64,000 nucleotides of DNA from Liolophura sinensis (taxonomy: Eukaryota > Mollusca > Polyplacophora > Chitonida > Chitonidae), in assembly GCF_032854445.1 (NCBI RefSeq), contig NC_088295.1, positions 66,447,249 through 66,511,248 of the forward strand, in the 5' to 3' direction. Positions 46,793 to 58,879 of the stretch are shown one piece after another; position 1 is the first letter of the stretch, and every line of letters begins with the position of its first letter. The position numbers and the translations under genes were made by a program. Below the pieces are notes generated by a model, which ran no database searches, was not told where the DNA came from, and worked only from the letters and a program-made list of their open reading frames with translations.

Positions 46793-47083
46793 CCACAAAA
46801 GGTAGAAATCAGAACCACCGAAACATTTCCCATCTGCGTCGCCCACAAACCAGTTACATACGCCAACGCCATCACTGAAAAGTATTTTGTTCAGCGAATC
46901 AACGAACATGTAGAAAGCCAAGAAAGTAGAACTGTTCAACCATGTCCCTCATTTAATGCATTTGCACTCCTTGCCAGAAGAACGGAAGTAGATGTGTCCA
47001 ATAAACAAGATTATGTCTTAACACCGTTATTTTTCAGAGAGCTACAGTCACTGATCGCTGAAATATTTGGTATACTCGGTTAT
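46793..47083 (+). CDS. Open frame of 97 codons without ATG, unknown
   Basis: Open between TAA at 46790-46792 and TGA at 47084-47086 with no methionine, so if real it would be an internal or last exon, or a gene relic. The product has a balanced, protein-like composition: charged helical stretches such as VQRINEHVESQESR and FFRELQSLIAEIFGIL. A second frame just upstream (46660-46878) overlaps it, as expected if one coding region suffered a frameshift. I recognise no family. Length alone is not significant in a window of this size. Confidence 0.17.
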
Positions 47084-47128
47084 TGAAAGAAGCTAATCGC
47101 ATTTAAAAATGCAAACCCTGTGGGCGCT

Positions 47129-47190
47129 GTGACCATTTTCCAGCTATTGCACTCACGTTGCTGCTCTGGTTTTACTCTCTGTGCTGAGTG
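47129..47190 (+). repeat. Repeat E, right half
   Basis: GACCATTTTCCAGCTATTGC, then GTTGCTGCTCTGGTTTTACT and CTGTGCTG, matches the right half of the 28.3 kb copy. Confidence 0.55.
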
Positions 47191-47242
47191 TCTTTATTTA
47201 TATTATAATCCGAGGGAGTTTGTTACTCAATCTTTGCATTTA

Positions 47243-47420
47243 GTGATTTGAATGGTGCTTTAGGTCGTACTAAAAAAACTTCGCTTTAGCACTTTGGTGG
47301 GAAAGAACGAGATACACCTCGGGGGAAACCTACTTGTACGACCACTACGAACTTTAATTTCTGACAGATCTTCGAATGTACTACCGAGGAGAAAACCAGC
47401 TTGGGCTACCTCTAATTTAA
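47243..47420 (-). mobile_element. SINE-A copy, strongly decayed
   Basis: The order of blocks is that of a reversed SINE-A: GATTTGAATGGTGCTTTAGG, TTTGGTGGGAAAG, CGGGGGAAACCTAC, CTGACAGATCTTC, GAGGAGAAAACCAGCTTGG. The (AAAT)n tail and head are gone. Confidence 0.6.
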
Positions 47421-47596
47421 TGCAGTTCACATTACTTTACTTTAACCGACATGTCTCTTGTATATACTTTTTAACTCCCTATATACATTTATTCTCAGTC
47501 CTGAAAACGGTTTACATACAACTGAGGTCATCTGCTGTCCTGCGTCTTTCGTTGGAACTTCCACAGTAATAATGTTAGAATTTGTCAATGGATTTA

Positions 47597-47738
47597 TTTT
47601 TATTTATTTATTTATTTATTTGGTGTTTTACAGTGAACTCAAGCATATTTTACGTATAGTAAAGTGGCCACCATTATGGTGGGAGAAAACTGGGCAGAGC
47701 CCAGAGGAACACCACGCCCATCCCCAGGTTACCCTGGA
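47597..47738 (-). mobile_element. SINE-A copy, 5'-truncated
   Basis: A long (AAAT)n tail at the left (about 47599-47620), then TGGTGTTTTACAGTGAACTC, CCATTATGGTGGGAGAAAAC and CCCCAGGTTACC. The tRNA-like half is absent, so it stops about halfway along the element. Confidence 0.82.
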
Positions 47739-48409
47739 TATAACAGCCATGTGAACATGACCATGCGCAGTGTGCAGTTCACACTGTGTTTCCCAAACTT
47801 GTCACTCTTCTCCATGTTACTTCAAGTCAGCTGTGCACAACATTTTTATTCAGTTGAAAAAAATATTAAAGTCCATCGATAATATGACATCGACATAATG
47901 GATACAAAAATAGCTTCCCAATACCTTTAATTTGATGCCACTTTTTTCCCTGTAATGCGCTATTTGAAGTTTTTGTTATTGTAAATATCAACTTTATGTT
48001 GATTTTATGCTCTAGCATTTCCTCACAGCAATACAGATTAAATACTGTCAGGGTGGCAAAAAGTCCTGATGATGTGTTCATCATGATTTAATGAACGTTA
48101 AATGAAGACAGACTTGTAACTAATTTTTATTTCCCTTAAAGAAAGCATTATTGCATTTTTTGTCGCCTAAACTAGCTAATTTAAATTTTCTGAAGGAAAC
48201 ATCACATGCAATATCAGAAGAAAATTTTGTTGTTATTCTGTTGTCAATAAAAATGCGTTGATATGATTTGAGTTTCATGGCCAGTTTAACACGTCATAAG
48301 GTTTTCTTCTGTTTATCAATAATTTTCCTTAACATGAAGTGTTCATGATTAAACACCATCAGAGAATTTGAGCAATTCGTAGACGACGCACACGTTTCTC
48401 TGTAAACAA

Positions 48410-48650
48410 ATCTGCTGATAACATGTGAGTGTTCATTGTCGTCACAATAAACTGCTTGTCTTTTCTCATTTAATGACTTTAAATACAATGAGAAAATGAT
48501 AGGCATAGCATGCTACGCCTACAGTCATGTCCTCGATACATATTTGACATTTTCCCACACCTTGTTTTTTTTCTCAGGTATAGCGATTGGATACTGTTTA
48601 GTGTAGCATTTTGCTAAATGTAGTCAGCCAGCAACGGCTAAGAAGAACGC
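48410..48650. repeat. R unit, copy 2
   Basis: Partner of 42550-42790 about 5.85 kb away. The best-matching part lies at 48518-48600; GCTGATAA at the left edge and a TCAGCCA..CAAC block at the right edge also agree. Confidence 0.45.
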
Positions 48651-49539
48651 AAAAGGTGAGGGGTCGATTGTATTTAAGAGTTTTTAAGGGTTTATTTAGT
48701 TCTTGAAATACGAAACATTTGAGTTGAAATGAAACCATATTCTCACACTTTCAGTAGTTCACCATTATAGCCAGACATTCTATAAATAGATACTCAGTCC
48801 ACACAAAAAATGATTTCTCCAGAGTTCTAACAACAAACTCATTAGTAACAAAATATGGAGAAAAAAATCTCAAATAGAAAGAATCACTCTGCGCCACACG
48901 AGCTGTATCTCATGAAGTACTTCCAGGAATCCGAATGGTTGTCGAGATAAATGATGAAGACTTTTAAAGCATAATAACAAATAAAAGAAGTATTTTAAGA
49001 TTTTTAAAAAGATACCAGAGCATTGTCGTCCAAGTAAAAACTGTGCAAACAAATTATATCTGGGGGTGCTGTTTATCAGCCCATAAATACCGAAAGGTAA
49101 TACCATGAACTCGTCTTTCCGGTAACTGAATCATTTAGTAGACGCTGCAAATCTTGTAATCTACATTAAAATAACTAAATCTGATTTACCAGAAAACGAT
49201 GTAACTATATATCAAGATTTTACAACTACCCACGCCAAACAAATGAATCTGCATTCACCTACTAATAAAATATAAACTGCAGAAAATTAGCATACCTGAA
49301 CAAAAGAAGACAGTGTTGCACCACTGATATTGAATAGTACTTTTTAGAAGACAATATTAAAACAGCCTTAACTTCTACGTCATATTTTCTTTGTACCGTG
49401 ACAAAAACAACGCAGAATTACCTGTTACAAAACTATAGACACCCATTTTTTCCCAACTGCTGGACCTCTAGAGGGGAATGAGGGAAGACGTATATTGAGC
49501 CGTTACTTGAGGCAACTTTTATATAGTATTCGTCAATGC

Positions 49540-49800
49540 ATCTTCTCCTACAGTTATGACTGGATTTTTATGACACTTTGACAGAGACCACGCGAGAGTG
49601 TTCACAGATTGTGCTAGAGGATTGCCCTTTTAGCAGAGTCAAGCTCAGCGGATCTCTTCCTACAGGTATAATTGGATTTTCACAAAACTTTGTGCATCAT
49701 CGGTTTTTTCCCACTTATTGTCTTTGGACATAGAATGAAGACTTGTAGATGGTAAATGCCTGTTAGAAATGTATACTAGTCCCTCAGTGCTGATATGTAT
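49540..49800 (+). repeat. Repeat P, copy 2
   Basis: Matches 33130-33480. Within it, a roughly 30-bp motif occurs twice: CTCCTACAGTTATGACTGGA (about 49545) and CTTCCTACAGGTATAATTGG (about 49651), each followed by ATTTT and ACTTTG. The block thus carries its own internal repeat. Confidence 0.5.
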
Positions 49801-51691
49801 CAGAACCACTCTTTGGTTTCCAGTTCTTTATCATTGCTGTCTGGTTTATACGGTCATGTAAGCCATGTGTACTGGTACCGCTTACACAAAGTGATCGTAA
49901 TTACAATCAGTTTTAGACCCTGCAGTTGAATTTACAATTGATTGTAACGTAAGACAAGTATTTACTTAAAGTTAATTTTGGGGGGATTGTAAATATTTAA
50001 GACATGGTCTAGCCGATTGTAATTTCTGACTGTAAGTTTCAACTATTCCCTTCGTATAACAAGATATCATTTGTTAGCCAAGGCTACGATAGAGATTTTA
50101 GTGATTTGCAATCAACTCAGGCTTACGATCTCTTTGCGCAAGCGGTCCTTGGGCTCTATTAGATTTTATTTGCCCATAATGCTCTTATATAAACAGCTTT
50201 TAATATTGTATGTATATAAAGTAGATACATTCTGGAGTGTAGTTCCCGGGGAGGTGCTTCGCCATCATAACTTCTGATGGCTCCAGTCATCCATTTAACT
50301 GTTATTGGCTATATGAGCCTATAATTAGCAAAACTCATTTATCAGTGACAAAGACTTTCTAATTAAGGTATCTCCGACGAGAAAATAATAGGATTTGTAA
50401 TTTATTTTTAGAATAGAATATGTCCATTAGAGATGACTGCATAGGTTGAGACATTTTCATCAAAAAACTTTTTAAATCTCATTTTTCACTGATACACTGG
50501 CGGCTTGTTTTATTGATTGATAAAGCCGGAGTGCCTGAGGTAAATCACAAGCCTTTGGTTAATTACTACTAAGGACTGTATCGTATGCTTTTTTGCATTC
50601 TTTTCCCAGTTTAATTGCTGTAATGAGAGCACTGCAGAGGAGGTAATGTTCTCCCCAATAAATTTAGTAACATCTCCATCGTCACAAATGTTACGAACTG
50701 GTTCATTTCAGAAACAGATGAATTGACTTGAACCTGTAGTACAAATCTACAACCTTCGCAAGACTTGCTGCAGATCGGACAGCTTTATGAAAGAAGGGGT
50801 TAGTTCCGTATTTACAAAGAAGTGCAATGTAATCGGGTCTAACTGAAGTAGTTTACATTCTCGTTCCAGCATTAGTCTTCAACAGAAAATGTTAGGTTTA
50901 TCACCATATTATAAATGTAGTGAAATATTTTAAAATGGCTCCATGAAGACATGAACTGAATTGTTTTTTTAATTGTGTACCGTTATTCATATCTTGAAAG
51001 AGTTCCTCTTTAGCACCACTCGAAAGTGTAATTGAAAACGTATAAACGTCTTTCTTGCCTTTTGCAAAGGAGTGCAATTCTACGGACCCATTTGCACCTT
51101 CCAGTGGTGTATATTCGTGGTGGTGTATAGTTACCTATAAAACGCCCCAGGAGTAAACCATCACTGCAACGTTACAGCGGAAAACTGGTGTTTTTAAAGC
51201 AATTTAAACCTCTTTGTGTGAACTTTCAGAATACCTTATTAAGAAGCAGTTATTTCTACCTGTCTCCTTCTTTTTCCTCAACGATATCATGTGATCATCC
51301 GTAAGTTGAAACATGTGTTGGTTCTTTACTTAATGAAAATATCCCACAACGGTGTTGTAGATTTTCGACCAAGCTACGTACTTTGGCCTTCTATGTTAGA
51401 ATTTATCTGATTGTAACGGAATTTTATCTGTTATTTTCCCCAAACATACAAAAAATATAGACTAACTGGATGATTACGTTCACCTTGAGAAATCTTGAGG
51501 ACATGCATGCTTCCCATGAGCTTTGGAGGCATTAGATCTCTTCATTTGAATCGTTCTATTCTTACTCCAGCATCCATTAAACTTTACACCATACATTTGC
51601 CAGTAACAAAAGCTGATCTTCATCGAATGACCAATCTTCAGTAAAGATTCGTTAGTTTGAATCAAGTATTTAGTCTTTTTGCTTCATAACT
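49801..51691. other. Unannotated stretch, no gene recognised
   Basis: No frame above 70 codons has recognisable content, and no element ends were found. Confidence 0.4.
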
Positions 51692-51900
51692 GAGACCGAT
51701 TCATAAAAGCCATTTCTGACTTAAGTAAAAAATTGAACTACGATCATAAAGTTTATTTTTCGGTTTAGAAATTAATATTTTACCACCTCATTAGTCTAAG
51801 CTTAAGACAAAAATGTCCAAATTTCTACTTCCAGAACCAAAAAAAATTTTAAAGAGGTTTTAAATTTTAATTTTAAAGTTAGAAATGGCATTGTGGGATC
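51692..51900. mobile_element. MITE-like element, one end recognisable
   Basis: Opens with GAGACCGATTCATAAAAGCC and TGACTTAAG, and contains AAGCTTAAGACAAAAATGTCC and TTTTAAAG. It resembles the element that follows immediately (GGCCCGTATTTATTAACG, CTTAAGACTTAAGCC, AAAAATCC). Its right end is not clear. No coding capacity. Confidence 0.4.
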
Positions 51901-51907
51901 GGGCAAT

Positions 51908-52101
51908 GGGCCCGTATTTATTAACGTCTTAAGACTTAAGCCAAAAATCCAAATGCAGCTTCAAATTTTTGCTCTCGACACTTTAAAATTTGTACACTTT
52001 TTCTTTACTGCAGAACAATGTACTGACAATAATTTCGGTTCTTTTCTGTTCGGAGTTGCAAGTTATGACTAAATTTTAAGTTACGTGATAAATACGGGCA
52101 C
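51908..52101. mobile_element. MITE-like element with terminal inverted repeats
   Basis: The left end GGGCCCGTATTTATTAACGT and the right end, read on the minus strand, TGCCCGTATTTATCACGTAA, are inverted copies over about 25 bp; a further CTTAAGACTTA versus CTTAAAATTTA continues the match inward. The interior is AT-rich and non-coding. This fits a non-autonomous DNA transposon of about 195 bp. A target duplication was not clear, so the superfamily is open. Confidence 0.65.
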
Positions 52102-53258
52102 TGATTTCTTGTTTTTCAGTCGTTAAACCGTAAAAGGTCCGTTACAGCATCATCAGATCTACTTGACAAAGCGGTCATGACATGCTGACGATTCACTGGA
52201 ACATGAACAGTAGCTGCAAATATTCGGAACAGATTCCCGACACTTACGCTTTGTACATACACGCATGAATTGATTCCTAAACACACATCATCCCCATTTT
52301 ATTGAAATATGGTTTAAACGAGTTTAGGGAATCTGACAGCAGTGATATGTAAAATCGATTCATAGTAAACTATATATTATAGTTTATATCCTTATAGTTG
52401 GTTAAGAGTAAGTGTTCATTGAATGATTACGGTGCGTCTTACTAATCCAATCAGTTTTAAAACAAATGATTAGTCATCAAAGACCCTTTTCACATAACCC
52501 ATTAGGTAAAACATCAGACAACAACCTGTGTAGATAAAGTCATCCTATGTAAATATTTGGCGCAAAATATCTTTGTAGCAGATTTTTTTCCCTTTGCTTT
52601 TTCCCTTTGCCTTTTCGATATTTCTCTTCTGTGATTTTCCGATGTCTCATCAGGCTCATCATTGCTTACGGTTAGCCCCGGGAGTCTCCTCTACAGTGTA
52701 TCTGTCTACCTCTCTCTGAATTTACTTCTACTGTCTTTGCTATTTATGTGTCTCACTCAATGAAAGCTTTCCTGTGTAAATTTTACTCATCCAGCATACG
52801 CTGTTTATGAGTAATCTACAACTCTTTTTTTTTGTGTGTTCTGGACGATTAACATTCTCTTTTCTTTGTAATTTAGCAGGTTTTTGAGAGAATGAAATTT
52901 TGGCTGTCTGCTTCCACAGGATTCTATCGAGAATGTATTCATTCAAGCCTGACTGTTTCTTGATTTTTTTCCAACGTTGTTTTGAATCGCTGTAAGTGAC
53001 ATGCAGAGTGAAGTGACAGACTTACAGAAAAGTGCTTTTCTATGTACCGACTGGGAGTCCCTTGGAATGACTTTCAACCCAAGGATCACTTTTCTTTCAG
53101 GGGGATTATTTTCTAAACCACGATTACAGAACTGAATGTCACACATGACCGCATGGTGGTTAAGACCTGTTCAAACGGAAGCATTCCAGAAACGCCTGTC
53201 ATGCATTTTCTTGAAATGTTGCTATATCTCTTCATTAATCGTAGTCTACTTTACATTT
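52102..53258. other. Unannotated stretch, no gene recognised
   Basis: Frames reach 68 codons. A tandem CCCTTTGCTTTTT / CCCTTTGCCTTTT pair near 52592-52615 is the only local repeat. Confidence 0.4.
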
Positions 53259-53577
53259 TTCGAGGGGTTACATCCAGGGTCACTCCTGGATCGGCTTACA
53301 CCTAATACTTTAAGAGAGAAAGTTGCAGCTTCCTCTCTTGACGTTCAGTATAAAGGGGCAAGTGCAACGACTGGTTGACACGTATCAGTATAATGGTTCG
53401 TGCTGGGCAGCTTACTTGCCTTTGGTAGGTCATCTCAGTGAAGCATCACTAGATAAAAGAGTGATGGAAATCCATTATGTATCAAGGAACCACGTTACAT
53501 GCACTCATATAACCCATTGGCTATCATATGGCTGAAAATGGTTAAGTACGACGTTAAACTAAGCACTCAATCACTCT
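53259..53577 (+). mobile_element. SINE-B copy, diverged and 5'-truncated
   Basis: Starts inside the head (TTCGAGGGGTTACATCC) and runs through CTCTCTTGACGTTCAGTA, CGACTGGTTGACACGTATC, CTTACTTGCCTTTGGTAGG and the shared tail (CATATGGCTGAAAATGG, AAGTACGACGTTAAAC) to a decayed CACTCAATCACTC end. It is more diverged than the copies at 8.7 and 62.1 kb. Confidence 0.85.
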
Positions 53578-53832
53578 TTCACCGAACGTAAAGCACTGTA
53601 TAACCGAGTTAATAACGTTGTCTATATTCGTTTGCTGTTCACTAAAAGCGCCTTTCTTTAGTCTGGTAGAATTTTTATGTATATTCTTATCATCTTGGTG
53701 TCTGGAGAAACCTTCCATCCTGAGGACAGCTATCACCAATTTTTCTCACGCTGTGGACATATGCTGTAGTTGATTTGCCGCCATATTTGTTTTTATTCTA
53801 TAAATTCTGCTTGTGACTTAATAAGCAACGTT

Positions 53833-53958
53833 CGTGGGAAAGTCTGACAGCAGTCTGCGGATGGTCGTGGGTTTGCCCTGGGCTGTGCCTGGTTTCCTTC
53901 CACCATAATGCTGGGAAAATTGAATTCGGCGTAAAACTTCAATCAAATAAATACATAT
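53833..53958 (+). mobile_element. SINE-A, 5'-truncated at insertion
   Basis: Contains only the 3' half of SINE-A (CGTGGGAAAGTCTGACAGC, CGGATGGTCGTGGGTTTGCC, CCACCATAATGCTGG, shared tail, short A/T tail). A perfect 12-bp duplication ATAAGCAACGTT lies on both sides (53821-53832 and 53959-53970). The truncation therefore happened during insertion and not by later deletion. Confidence 0.92.
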
Positions 53959-53970
53959 ATAAGCAACGTT

Positions 53971-56900
53971 TAGAAACAACCACAAATCTATATCAAAACT
54001 GGGACCATCTATATTATCCATGCAGTACAATAAGCTGATGTTATAGACCCAGTGTAGAGTATTGAGTATAATTTAATTGGAGCATGGACTACTTCCCGAT
54101 GTTATAAATGGTTTCTGACAGAACATTATTATTCATAGATTAGTAATACATTAGTACCTATCCTGAAACTTAAACTTAGCTGTTGTCATTTAGCCGATCA
54201 GACTTTCCGAAAACAGGCCGGAATGTTGGTTGGCAATATGGCCAGGAATCACGTATAAGCCACGCAATAGCAGCAGTAGGATAATTACCCTATTCCCGTA
54301 TGTATAAGGTAAAAGACACCTTTAGGTTACCGAATGGCTTCAGTCGGAGTCAATTTTTAACTGTTCAATAAAATAGTTCCAAAATAACCTCTCAGGGTTT
54401 TTTTTTATTGTTGTTGAACTTCAGTTCTCATAAGGCCTGGAAGAGTGTCTTTCCAGCTTTTTTTGTATTTTTAAGCTTTTGAATCAGATGATAAAGCGGG
54501 AGTGGGATCCATTTTATTATCCCGCAGTTATGAAAACTCAGGGTCATTCTGACCTGGCCTCCGGTTTCAGTTTTATGTCTTGTCTAAAGACAAAGAGCAA
54601 TGGATTTCCTCAGCTAGCCACCACGGTAACTCATCTCCTGGATAATGAGGCTCAAGGCTCAGAATCATTGGATCATTGGGAAGACAGTCAAAGCAACGGA
54701 GGCAATTTCATCTCTATGTCATGTTTGCCTATAAAGCGTTATACATGTCTATCACAAAGATCACAAGTCAAAATGGAAGAAATAAATTAATGACTGCTGC
54801 AAATTTTGAAATCGCACGTCAAACATCCCATAAAAAGACATGTGTTTCACGTGTCAGAGGTTGTCTTTGTAAAACGGTACCCAATATCTCTTGCCGCTGT
54901 ATTTCCTTATACATGAAGGAAGAGCAACTAAATGTCATGTGCTGGAATGGCGCCTCAAAACCTGTTTGAACAGACACTAAGGAGAAAGTAATGTTCACCA
55001 TATGTCTCCAGCACGGTGTCGATATAAACAATGGACGAAAACACATACAAAAGTGTTGTTTTCTGCATCGGGCGAGCGGTGCAATTCGTTTTTTAATACT
55101 GCGTATACAGCCACCAATGTCTATCGCCTGACACATTTCCATATGAAAACCATATAAATAACTCATGGGAACGTGAAGAAGCTGTTGTTTTCTTCTCTGT
55201 GACTACAATCTCACTTGAGGTAAACTAAACGAGACATTTTATTAGAATAGCATTACTTTTAATCGGCTGCTTTTCGCTGCCATAATGGAACTGTTGGGAA
55301 GAAGGTAAAATATACATGCCCAAGGCCTTCGAATCAAAGCCTTCTAGTAAAATTGGAATGCACATAACATTTAACATTCAGTTCAGTTGAGGTGATTAAT
55401 TCTGTGCTGAAGTTAAGTAACAGTGTATGCGAGAAAATTAGGGAACTAAAAGCTTTTGTTTTACTATTTTGGAAATGACTCATCCCACTTAAATACAGCT
55501 GGAGTATTAGAGGTGTTCTTCCATGCAAACGTTTTCAACAGACTATGGAACAAGATATACATGCTGAACCAGTATTCACCTATTTCTTTGATATCAACTG
55601 TTTCAACTGGCCAGGCATCTCATTCTTCATTCTACCATAAACTACACGATTTGCTGACACATAAGCTGCATTTTTGTGGGCTGGGTGAAGAAACGTCTGC
55701 GTCACAATTGTTATTTGAAAGACAAAGCAGCTGATAAAACAAGACCAGTGGGTTTCTTTACATCTGATGACACAAATCATGGCCTCTATATACAGGCATT
55801 TGTTACACAATCAGTTTGGTTAATCATTTTGGTTGTCACTTTGGTTAACACTTGTAGTCTACAAACATGAAGAATCATGAATCAGTACTATCATGCCAAG
55901 CAAGGAACTTAAATACATGCCGTTACATCTGGTTACACGCTTTCAGCAATACCACAAGTAGAGCTACCAATTTCCATCGTCCACTGTATACACTATAAAG
56001 CTTCCATCAGAGAACAGTGCAGGGAACCAATGGAAAGATGTCCTTTCTCAAGTCTCTTTAACAGAGGCCTGCTTCAAAGAACCACTTTAAACTTGTAACA
56101 CATCCGAAGCATCAAAGGTTGTGTTGTTCAGGTCAGTTTTAAAGTAAAATATTGGCAATGCGACTGGGCCATATTGGATACGTTCAGCACTTCGTGAGCT
56201 ATAAGTTGTCAGATCAGTAAACTATAGCTATCTATGTCAATGACTTCAATACTTTCTTTTTCGTGTAACCACACACAATCCTGGCAAACGTCTTTACATA
56301 AAAGATATATATGGAGAAAATGGTGTTAGATGTGTATCGGTCCTGTCGTTGTATATGAAGAGTCCGTCGGATTCATCAAAGCCACACATACATAAAAAAA
56401 CTGATCGACGTTTTTGGCTAGGGCACGGATTTCTCGTTTACAATATGTCTGAGTAGATTACTTGATCAAATGCAGATTTACGATATGAAAAAGTGGGATG
56501 ATTTTCGCTGCCTTAATTGCAGAAAGCCATTTCGAAAAGTCGGATGAAATAAAAAGGATTCTTGGATCATCATTCGGCTGTAGTTTTACAGGAGTGTTCT
56601 TCTTATCAGAGGGGTTATATAGCAATGCGTACCCAGGGAAGTATTTAAAGGGTAACAGTCTACATGTATGTATGCTAGAAATTCAACATTTTGTTACAAT
56701 ATACGCAGTTTTACGTTCAGTGATGACCAATTATTGCTTTACAGTTATCTAGCATGTAAGTGTGTAGACTCTACATATACGTATTTGAACACGTGGGAAA
56801 ACTGGCCAGTAACTTTTCAGATGAACAAAATCCATGGACAAAATGTTATTCATCAATGTTCATGTTACGAGAATATAGGTGTCGTCATGGATAAAATCAT

Positions 56901-57942
56901 TGCATAAAAGATCAACTGGCAGTAGGCCCGCAGTAATGTTTGTGGTGTTTTATTGTACTACCAAACAAAATCCGTTTGGCCCTGTCTTCATATGTCCTTA
57001 TAGTTGGAAAGATAGCGATCACAGCCACTCAGGTGTACGTGCACGTGCATTTTATACACACCTTTGGCACTACTTCTATCTACACGGTGTTATGCTTTAC
57101 TACGCATTTAGAAAGGCGTGTCCAGAGTGCACAGAAAGCCAGCCTGACCTTGTTACGTAAAAGAAACCCAGCAGTGAATCTTCAGAAATAGGTTAATTTT
57201 CGCACCCTTAACTTAATTGTGAAAAGCAATTTGTGTATGGTTAAAGATACAGGACCCTTCATCTAACACTCTGACAAAAACGTAATTCCATTGGAATTTT
57301 CTTCCTACTGAAATTATTAGGCCTATAACATTACCTACTCAAGGGACTATTAAAAAGTTAAGAAGTCTGTAAAAACGTGTATTGTAGACATCAAAGAGCG
57401 ATTCTTTTCAATAGTAATCAGTGTTACAGCTTGGGGCATTAAAATCGCAAGTAAAATAATTTCTGAAGTCGCAAGCAAAAATATATGACCGCACAAATGT
57501 ACGTTCACATCGGCACATATCCATGTATACTAGATCATGTATTCAGCTTGTAAAACATAACTAACGATGTCCTTACTATATATTCCTCATTACATTTATG
57601 TGTTAGCGTGGGGAAAAAACCAATATCATTCCTCTTACAAGCAATAACTGATGCGTAAAACGATACAAATTTATGATGTTCATATTACTTGAAGGTAAAA
57701 AATAATTTTTCTTGCCAGAAACCCAGACAATAACTCCAAAATCGTGTGGTAGTTATAATATAAAATATTGATGGTGTTGGGCACTCGCCATAATTTCTCC
57801 TTATAGGATTAAGTTAATTATTAATTCCATTGCTGCTTGACGCTCTATTCAGTATTTTATACGATAGCGGGCATTTTTTTTATGCGTGAAGCTAACCGGA
57901 ATGCCCGGTATAAACCAGCTAATATAGCATGTTGCTAGCATA
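53971..57942. other. Long stretch without recognisable genes
   Basis: The longest frames are 115 codons (54819-55166, minus) and 103 codons (54479-54790, plus), which overlap each other. A 64-codon frame at 55676-55870 ends in a hydrophobic stretch (VWLIILVVTLV) but has no known relative. No repeat was recognised. Confidence 0.4.
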
Positions 57943-57947
57943 TGTTC

Positions 57948-58879
57948 TGTAAGGGTACCACCATCGGAGAGTAAAAATGAGGAACAACTCGCTTGCTTAA
58001 CTCTCAGGTCTGCGATAGTCGTGACAACAAAAAAAGAAACACGAAGTGAATATATTCAATACATATTTTTTAACAAAATAGACAAATAATACAACTGACA
58101 ATAATATCCGGATTTCAAAGGTAAGTTAGTCCACGTAAATATAGAACCCACAGATAAGATGAATTCCTCCACCTTCGGATGATTATCCGATAAGTGGTTC
58201 ATTCGCCAATTGCCCGTGAATGTGTTACTTCTCAGGGCGGACGGGTTGGTAAGGGTCCGTGATGCCGAGCTGTCGATGTATGTTTCACTCCTCAGAAATA
58301 CACAAAAAGTCACATTCAGGGTAAACTGGGATGAAATGTACGTACTCACACAAAGAGACAATGAGCGATACAAGCTCCAAAATAACGTCGCCAAAAAAAA
58401 GAAAAAAAAGCAAGTGACGAAACAGAAGCTCACAAAGTTCTCTGTACAGAATATGGAGTACAAATGACGTATGTCGAATGGCGTGAAACCGATATCTCAA
58501 GACCGAGCAAAATCCTTCTCAGTGAATGACAGTAAATGCGACTACTCTGAAATGGGCTTGAGTAACTAACTACTCACAAGTGGACTTAAATGAATGACTG
58601 CGAACTTCACAATTCCTTCGCTCATATTTATGGACTAACGTAAAAGAAAATTCTGCATGGTTTGATCGTAAACATGTTTTCAACACCAATACATACTTCC
58701 AGAATGTACACTCCATTTACAATGACACTAAACTCATAAACACCGAAGCCTCGAGAACGGTCGACTGAATTACAGTGTAGGCTATAACGTACTCACATAG
58801 AAAAATGTAGGTTAGACACTAAAACATAAAAGAATAAAACAAATGTATAATACAAAGTTTACAGACGGGGTTCGTAACA
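57948..58879 (-). mobile_element. Possible second solo LTR
   Basis: Read on the minus strand, the segment starts TGTTACGAACCCCGTC (58879) and ends GGTGGTACCCTTACA (57948), so it has TG...CA ends. The flanks TGTTC (57943-57947) and TGTTG (58880-58884) could be a 5-bp duplication with one mismatch. A TATA-like CATAAATATG lies about 245 bp in. No canonical AATAAA was found near the far end. The two opposing frames inside (58056-58463 minus, 58210-58467 starting at TTG on plus) are mutual shadows. An AAG/GTAAGT donor-like site on the plus strand near 58119 does not fit this orientation, so the call is tentative. Confidence 0.33.

Noticed and set aside
58056-58467. Opposing frames of 135 and 85 codons as real genes
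   Set aside because: They overlap on opposite strands, the plus frame starts at TTG, the minus frame begins with low-complexity F and C runs, and no domain is recognisable.
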